Source: an uncultured Clostridia bacterium (GTDB taxonomy: Bacteria > Bacillota > Clostridia > UBA1381). From it: a stretch of 37,674 nucleotides of DNA. The first letter of the stretch is position 1, and each line of letters opens with the position of its first letter. The notes beneath the pieces were generated by a model, which saw nothing but the letters and a program-made list of their open reading frames with translations, was not told the origin of the DNA and searched no databases. The DNA lies in NCBI GenBank assembly GCA_947624165.1, contig CANQJC010000021.1:1-37674 (forward strand), written 5' to 3'. A program made the translations under genes and the position numbers. Below are positions 32,808 through 37,674 of this stretch, piece after piece.

Positions 32808-32968
32808 TGCAAAACATATTGAAGAAATGGCTGTGAATTTACTTCCAACACGCCGCGTGAACGGAATCGGACGAATACGGCTTGAAAATTGCGGTCGGGA
32901 TATAAAATTATTTTTTTGCATATAAACGGGAAATTCGTACAAATATACTTTAAAAATTCAAAAAAGTA

Positions 32969-32977
32969 TGGTATATT
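32969..32977 (+). promoter_or_regulatory. Extended -10 promoter of the helicase gene
   Basis: TGG directly before TATATT (32972-32977), with a weak TTTAAA at 17 bases upstream, about 33 bases before the start codon. Confidence 0.5.
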
Positions 32978-33010
32978 AAATACGTAGCAATAAAATTTAG
33001 GAGAAACGAA

Positions 33011-35215
33011 ATGAATAAGATACTTGACAACCTAAACGACAAACAAAAGGAAGCGGTGCTGGCAACAGAAGGACCCGTTCTCGTGCTTGCGGGCGCGGGT
33101 AGCGGTAAAACGACGGTTCTTGTGAACAGAATAGCATATATTATTTCCGAAAAACATATAAAACCATGGAATATTTTAGCAATTACATTTACCAATAAAG
33201 CGGCAAACGAAATGAAAGAACGCTGCGAACGTATTCTCGGCGATGCGGTGAACGATATGTGGGTAGGCACGTTTCATTCGGTATGTGTCAAGATCCTGCG
33301 TTCGTGCATAGATCTTTTGGGATATAGGCGCGACTTTGTTATATATGATACCGCAGATACGAGGACATTGATGAAAGAATGTCTCAGGGAGCTTAATATT
33401 GACGAAAAAAGCTTCCCGCCGCGTAATGTTCTTTCTATTATCAGTAACGCGAAAAACGACTTGATGGACGCCGCAACGTTTGAAAACGCGTATAGGAACG
33501 ATTACCGAATGAGCATAATCTCAAAGATATATTACAGATATCAGACGAAGCTTCGTAAAAACAACGCGGTGGATTTTGACGATATAATTTTGAATACCGT
33601 TAAGATTTTAAGCGAAAATCCCGAAGTGCTCCTTCGTTACAGCGACAGATTCCGTTACATACTTGTGGACGAGTATCAGGACACAAACAATTCTCAGTAT
33701 CTGTTGATAAACTTACTGGCGCGCGGTCATCATAACCTGTGCGTCGTGGGTGACGATGACCAGAGCATATACAAATTCCGCGGCGCGAATATAAATAATA
33801 TTCTGAATTTTGAGGACGATTTCCCGGAAACGAAACGTATAACCCTCGATCAGAATTACCGCTCTACGCAGAATATTTTAAACGCCGCGAATCATGTCAT
33901 ATCGCATAACAGGGGCAGAATGGGCAAAAATCTGTGGACGGCGCATGAGGACGGGAACAAGATTTTCGTTTACACGGGTACGAACGAATACGAGGAAGCG
34001 CGTTTTATCGTGCGCGAAGTCAAAGCGTATTTTGACGAGCACGGCAAATTCTCGGATTGCGCCGTGCTGTACCGTACAAACGCGCAGTCGCGCGTGATAG
34101 AAGAAATGATGATGCGCGACGGAATACCTTATAAGGTGCTGTCGGGATTAAGATTCTACGACAGAAAAGAAATAAAGGACATTATAGCGTATTTGAGGGT
34201 ACTTTATAACCCGAACGACGATGTGAGCCTTGCGCGTATAATAAACGAGCCGAAGCGTAAAATCGGTAACGCCACGCTTGACAGAGCGCGCGAGATCGCT
34301 TTAAGGGACGATATTTCTCTCTATGAAGTCGTATCACATGCGGATAAATACCCGGAGTTTAAGACCGCGATAGGAAAGCTTATTGATTTTTCAAATCTGA
34401 TAGAGTCAATAAAAAAGCTTGTCGACGTCGTGCCGCTGTCCGTTTTGCTTGAACGCGTATTGAACGATACGGGCTATATGCCGACGCTTATTGCCGAGAA
34501 TACAACGGAAAGCAAGACGCGCGTAGAAAACCTCGGCGAATTTATGTCGGTGGTCGCGGAGTTTGAGAAAAACGAAGAAACGGAAGGTACTCTGGGTGAA
34601 TTTCTTGAGGGTATCACACTTGTCTCAGATGCGGACGGATACGACGAAAACGAGGACGCGGTCGTCCTCATGACGATACACAGTGCAAAAGGACTTGAAT
34701 TTCCTGTGGTTTTCCTTACCGGTCTTGAAGAAGGTCTCTTTCCGGGTATGCGCTCCATGGAAACCGAGGAGGATATAGAGGAGGAACGGCGTCTGTGCTA
34801 TGTTGCCATAACGCGGGCGAAGAAAAAGCTTTACGTTACAAAAACACTGAGCAGAACGCTGCACGGTAAAACGCTTCCGGCGGTACCGTCGCGATTCTTT
34901 GATGAAATTCCTGTTGAGTATACCGAAGATAAAACGACAGTCAAGCCGAAATTTGCGCGCGAATTGAGAGATATGGGCATTTACAGCTTGTCTGCGCCGA
35001 AGAAGGAACGGTATACAAAGCCTGCGGTCAATCCGTTGATGGGAGATTTTCCCGATTTCAAAGAGGGGGACGCGGTCGAACACAGGAAATTCGGACGCGG
35101 CACGGTCCTGAAAGCCACGCCCTGCGGCGGCAACGACTGTATACTTGAAATTGATTTTGAGGAAGTCGGATTTAAACGTCTTATGGCGGCTTTCGCAAAG
35201 ATAAAAAAGATTTGA
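33011..35215 (+). CDS. pcrA: UvrD/PcrA-type ATP-dependent DNA helicase
   Basis: A superfamily 1A 3'-5' helicase for repair and for clearing RecA and stalled complexes. The 734 residues carry the Q-motif region LNDKQKEAVL, Walker A GAGSGKT (28-34, Lys33), AITFTNKAANEMKER, GTFHSVC, Walker B VDEYQDTN (about 219-226), GDDDQSIYKFRGA, LDQNYRST, TIHSAKGLEFPVVFLTGLEEGLFP and YVAITRAKKKLY. The C-terminus (FKEGDAVEHRKFGRGTVLKA) is the PcrA-type tail that binds RNA polymerase. TAGGAG precedes the ATG. PcrA is preferred over UvrD or RecB types because of that tail. Confidence 0.95.
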   Translation: MNKILDNLNDKQKEAVLATEGPVLVLAGAGSGKTTVLVNRIAYIISEKHIKPWNILAITFTNKAANEMKERCERILGDAVNDMWVGTFHSVCVKILRSCIDLLGYRRDFVIYDTADTRTLMKECLRELNIDEKSFPPRNVLSIISNAKNDLMDAATFENAYRNDYRMSIISKIYYRYQTKLRKNNAVDFDDIILNTVKILSENPEVLLRYSDRFRYILVDEYQDTNNSQYLLINLLARGHHNLCVVGDDDQSIYKFRGANINNILNFEDDFPETKRITLDQNYRSTQNILNAANHVISHNRGRMGKNLWTAHEDGNKIFVYTGTNEYEEARFIVREVKAYFDEHGKFSDCAVLYRTNAQSRVIEEMMMRDGIPYKVLSGLRFYDRKEIKDIIAYLRVLYNPNDDVSLARIINEPKRKIGNATLDRAREIALRDDISLYEVVSHADKYPEFKTAIGKLIDFSNLIESIKKLVDVVPLSVLLERVLNDTGYMPTLIAENTTESKTRVENLGEFMSVVAEFEKNEETEGTLGEFLEGITLVSDADGYDENEDAVVLMTIHSAKGLEFPVVFLTGLEEGLFPGMRSMETEEDIEEERRLCYVAITRAKKKLYVTKTLSRTLHGKTLPAVPSRFFDEIPVEYTEDKTTVKPKFARELRDMGIYSLSAPKKERYTKPAVNPLMGDFPDFKEGDAVEHRKFGRGTVLKATPCGGNDCILEIDFEEVGFKRLMAAFAKIKKI

Positions 35216-35233
35216 TTTTTGGAAGTGATACAA

Positions 35234-36583
35234 ATGGCTGACGAAAATATACTCGGAAAAGCTCCCGTCACGGGGCTTCTGTTCCGTCTCGCCGTACCGA
35301 CGGTACTGGCGCAGCTTGTGAATCTGCTTTACAGCGTCGTTGACAGAATTTACGTCGGACATATCCCCGAAACAGGCTCGCTCGCTCTTGCCGGAATGGG
35401 CGTGACTTTCCCGATAGTAATGCTGATATCCGCGTTCGCAATGCTTGCCGGAGCGGGCGGCGCGCCGAGAGCCGCTATCGCTATGGGTGAGGGCGACAAT
35501 GAAAAAGCCGAGAAAATCCTCGGCAACTGCGCGATGCTCCTTATAATATTTTCGGTGGTACTGTCGGCGTTTTTTCTGCTCACAAAGGACAAAATACTTT
35601 TGATGTTCGGTGCGAGCGAGAGCACTCTGCCGTACGCGTCGGACTATGTCGGGATATATCTTCTCGGAACGGTGTTCGTGCAGCTTGTTCTGGGACTTAA
35701 TATGTTCATCACCAATCAGGGCTTTACGAAAATAAGCATGGCGACTGTATGCATCGGCGCGGTGATAAATATAATTCTCGACCCGATTTTTATCTATGCG
35801 TTAAATATGGGGGTAAAGGGCGCGGCACTCGCGACGATAATCGCGCAGGCGGCGTCGTGCGTATGGGTCGTGAAATTCCTTACGGGTAGGAAAACAATAC
35901 TCAAAATCCGTTTAAAAAATCTGAAACTGAGCCGCGCGGTAGTGCTGTCGGTGCTGTCGCTGGGGATTTCGCCGTTTGTGATGAACGCGACGGAATGTCT
36001 TATACAGCTTACCTTTAACAACGGAATGTTAAAATACGGCAGCGATCTGCACGTCGCGCTTATGTCGGTGCTTTTCAGCCTGACGCAGCTTATCTGGATG
36101 CCGATGCAGGGCTTTTCGCAGGGCGCGCAGCCGATCATAAGCTATAACTTCGGCGCGAAGAATATGGACAGAGTAAAAAAGGCGTTTCGCGTGCTGTTCG
36201 TTACAAGCGTGATATTTTCGGTCGCGGTGATAGGCGTGATCGAAGCGTTTCCCGAATTATTTCTGCGGCTTTTCACGAGCGACGCGGAACTCATACATAT
36301 AGGACGCAGCGGCGTGCGTGTATTTTTGGCGGGCATGGCGATAATGGGTGCGCAGAGCGCGTGCCAGCAGACGTTTCTTGCGCTTGGAGAAGCGAAAATA
36401 TCAATGTTTTTGGCATGTCTTAGGAAAATAATCCTGCTTTTCCCGCTCGCGCTGATACTGCCGAAAATCGGCGGCATGGGCGTGTGGGGACTGCTCTTGG
36501 CTGAGCCGGTAAGCGACGTTATAGCGGCTTGCACCACAACGGTTATGTTCGCCGCGCGCAGCAAGCGGATACTTAAAGCGTAG
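35234..36583 (+). CDS. MATE-family efflux transporter
   Basis: A cation-coupled multidrug or toxin exporter. The 449-residue protein has about 12 hydrophobic helices in two related halves: APVTGLLFRLAVPTVLAQLVNLLYSVVDRIYVGHI begins the first and LSRAVVLSVLSLGISPFVMNATECL the second. PMQGFSQGAQPIISYNFGAKN is a typical MATE stretch. ATG 35234 is used because GGAAGTGAT lies before it; the TTG at 35219 would include the site. It follows the helicase by 18 bases, likely in the same transcript. The substrate is unknown. Confidence 0.93.
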   Translation: MADENILGKAPVTGLLFRLAVPTVLAQLVNLLYSVVDRIYVGHIPETGSLALAGMGVTFPIVMLISAFAMLAGAGGAPRAAIAMGEGDNEKAEKILGNCAMLLIIFSVVLSAFFLLTKDKILLMFGASESTLPYASDYVGIYLLGTVFVQLVLGLNMFITNQGFTKISMATVCIGAVINIILDPIFIYALNMGVKGAALATIIAQAASCVWVVKFLTGRKTILKIRLKNLKLSRAVVLSVLSLGISPFVMNATECLIQLTFNNGMLKYGSDLHVALMSVLFSLTQLIWMPMQGFSQGAQPIISYNFGAKNMDRVKKAFRVLFVTSVIFSVAVIGVIEAFPELFLRLFTSDAELIHIGRSGVRVFLAGMAIMGAQSACQQTFLALGEAKISMFLACLRKIILLFPLALILPKIGGMGVWGLLLAEPVSDVIAACTTTVMFAARSKRILKA

Positions 36584-36601
36584 ACGGGAATGGAGGAAAA
36601 C

Positions 36602-36916
36602 ATGAAAAAGGTAAAAATAACGGTCATGAAAATCGCGCGCTATACCGATTTGATGGAAAAATACGAAAACCCGCTCGAGAATGCGTGCGATATGCGCGAG
36701 GGACAGGTATTTATCGCGAACGGCTGGCAAAAGCCCGAGGGCTTCTGTGACAGCGCGTGGGAAAGCGTATCGCCGTTTGTTATGACTCTTGCTTGCGGCG
36801 GCGAGGATATTTACGACGGCTGGATGAAAAACAAAAGATCTGCCATGATTTCCTGCAACGACGGATTCAGACCCGTAAGCTTCCTGCTCGAAGCCTTGGA
36901 TATCGACGCGGATTGA
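36602..36916 (+). CDS. TIGR04076-family small protein
   Basis: A 104-residue soluble protein of unknown function. It has the layout of the TIGR04076 family: a basic start VKITVMKIARYTDLMEKYENP, a GQVFIANGWQKPEGFCDSAWESVSPFVMTLACGGE core and CNDGFRPVSFLLEAL at the end, with conserved Cys and Trp residues. ATG 36602 has GGAGG five bases upstream; an ATG at 36590 precedes that site. It starts 18 bases after the MATE gene and is probably co-transcribed with it. Confidence 0.82.
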   Translation: MKKVKITVMKIARYTDLMEKYENPLENACDMREGQVFIANGWQKPEGFCDSAWESVSPFVMTLACGGEDIYDGWMKNKRSAMISCNDGFRPVSFLLEALDIDAD

Positions 36917-36922
36917 ATTAAA

Positions 36923-36934
36923 TTTTCATGAAAA
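36923..36934. promoter_or_regulatory. CodY-like palindrome upstream of leuC
   Basis: TTTTCATGAAAA is a perfect 12-bp palindrome four bases before the leuC -35. With its left flank it reads AATTTTCATGAAAAC, like the CodY box AATTTTCWGAAAATT but with one extra central base. Leucine genes are classic CodY targets in Firmicutes; the assignment is tentative. Confidence 0.35.
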
Positions 36935-36938
36935 CGTA

Positions 36939-36967
36939 TTGCAAGATTTACGGAATTGTGATAAAAT
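36939..36967 (+). promoter_or_regulatory. Promoter of leuC
   Basis: TTGCAA (36939-36944), a 17-base spacer and TAAAAT (36962-36967). The leader to the start codon is only about 27 nt, too short for a T-box or peptide attenuator. Confidence 0.7.
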
Positions 36968-37000
36968 AATAACAATTATAAACTTAGAGGTGATTTTTAC

Positions 37001-37674
37001 ATGGGAATGACAATGACGCAGAAAATTCTCGCCGCGGCTTCGGGTCAGGAATCCGTCAAGGCGGGAGATTTGATTATGGCGGATTTGAATTTGGTTTTGG
37101 GCAACGACATAACGTCGCCCGTCGCTATCAACGAGCTTGATAAGATTGGCGGCGGCGTTTTTGATAAGACGAAAATCGCGCTTGTACCCGACCATTTCAC
37201 GCCGAACAAGGACATTAAATCGGCACAGCAGGCGTTAAAAGTACGTACTTTTGCGAATGAAAACGACATTTTAAACTATTTCGAGGTAGGCGAGGTAGGA
37301 ATCGAGCACGCGCTCCTTCCCGAAAAGGGACTTGTTGTAGCGGGCGACGTTGTGATAGGCGCGGACTCGCACACCTGTACATACGGCGCGCTCGGCGCGT
37401 TTTCGACGGGCGTAGGCTCGACGGATATGGCGGCGGGTATGGCTACGGGCAAGGCGTGGTTCAAGGTTCCCGAAGCGATAAAGTTTAATCTCACCGGCAA
37501 GCTTAATAAGTACGTAAGCGGCAAGGATCTGATCCTGCATATAATCGGCATGATAGGCGTTGACGGCGCGCTGTATAAGTCAATGGAGTTTACGGGCGAG
37601 GGTATGCACTCGCTCACGATGGACGACCGTTTCACTATCGCGAACATGGCGATCGAAGCCGGAGCGAAGAACGG
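37001..37674 (+). CDS. leuC: 3-isopropylmalate dehydratase large subunit (5' part, cut by the window end)
   Basis: The large subunit isomerises 2-isopropylmalate to 3-isopropylmalate in leucine synthesis, using a 4Fe-4S cluster. The first 224 codons are present and open to the end. They include [53 protein letters not shown] with the first cluster cysteine, [16 protein letters not shown] and the segment ending [14 protein letters not shown], matching the LeuC/homoaconitase-type aconitase family. AGAGGTGAT precedes the ATG. The short N-terminus suggests the LeuC/HACN type of about 420 residues; homoaconitase-like substrates cannot be excluded from this part. Confidence 0.93.
   Translation, partial: MGMTMTQKILAAASGQESVKAGDLIMADLNLVLGNDITSPVAINELDKIGGGVFDKTKIALVPDHFTPNKDIKSAQQALKVRTFANENDILNYFEVGEVGIEHALLPEKGLVVAGDVVIGADSHTCTYGALGAFSTGVGSTDMAAGMATGKAWFKVPEAIKFNLTGKLNKYVSGKDLILHIIGMIGVDGALYKSMEFTGEGMHSLTMDDRFTIANMAIEAGAKN

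Noticed and set aside
1-37674. CRISPR arrays, restriction systems, toxin-antitoxin or phage modules
   Set aside because: No regularly spaced repeats and no proteins of those kinds were seen. The XRE/membrane pair was considered as a toxin-antitoxin unit, but the four-helix protein of 138 residues lacks any toxin feature.

Overview
The window reads as a chromosomal segment of an anaerobic, probably endospore-forming Clostridia-type Firmicute. The evidence is pyruvate:ferredoxin oxidoreductase, the oxygen-sensitive class III ribonucleotide reductase NrdD/NrdG, the sporulation protease SpoIVB, strong AGGAGG-type ribosome binding sites and sigma-A-like promoters. Most genes are housekeeping, intact and tightly packed. 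No rRNA, tRNA, CRISPR array, transposase or phage gene was seen. No gene-free stretch exceeds 300 bases.

Layout. 80-432 (-) is tmRNA, followed by 558-4079 (-) pyruvate:ferredoxin oxidoreductase and a small divergent Spo0E-like ORF (4258-4491, -). From 4758 (+) comes a deoxynucleotide block: nrdD, nrdG and a dUTPase-like gene, then an SDR oxidoreductase. 8750-11160 looks accessory: a REP-like double hairpin, an XRE regulator with a four-helix membrane protein, and a secreted BspA-type leucine-rich-repeat protein. 11159-13763 (-) is argG-argH. From 13987 (+) follow an HD-domain gene, ruvC, ruvA, ruvB, a cell-wall amidase, queA and tgt. 20941-31728 (+) carries pyrH, frr, uppS, cdsA, uxaB, uxaA, dxr, rseP, ispG, aroQ and an M24 peptidase. 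This is the classic translation, undecaprenyl, phospholipid and MEP-isoprenoid cluster, interrupted by two galacturonate-catabolism genes. spoIVB (31763-32752, -) converges on it. A pcrA-type helicase, a MATE transporter and a TIGR04076-type small protein follow. The window ends inside leuC.

How the genes work together. nrdDG and the dUTPase supply dNTPs and keep dUTP low. ruvABC resolves Holliday junctions. queA and tgt modify tRNA with queuosine. uppS, cdsA, dxr and ispG feed undecaprenyl and phospholipid synthesis.

Most interesting signals. The clearest regulatory signal is a four-unit, 11-bp-phased array of TGTAAC-like hexamers ending on the -35 of nrdD, with a near-consensus NrdR box just downstream; related hexamer pairs lie upstream of ruvA. 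Others are the uxaBA insertion between cdsA and dxr, hairpins placed at the predicted 5' ends of several transcripts, two palindromes bracketing the XRE promoter, and the alternative-pairing GTGTCCCC hairpin. No wholly new multi-gene system could be demonstrated; these are candidates.
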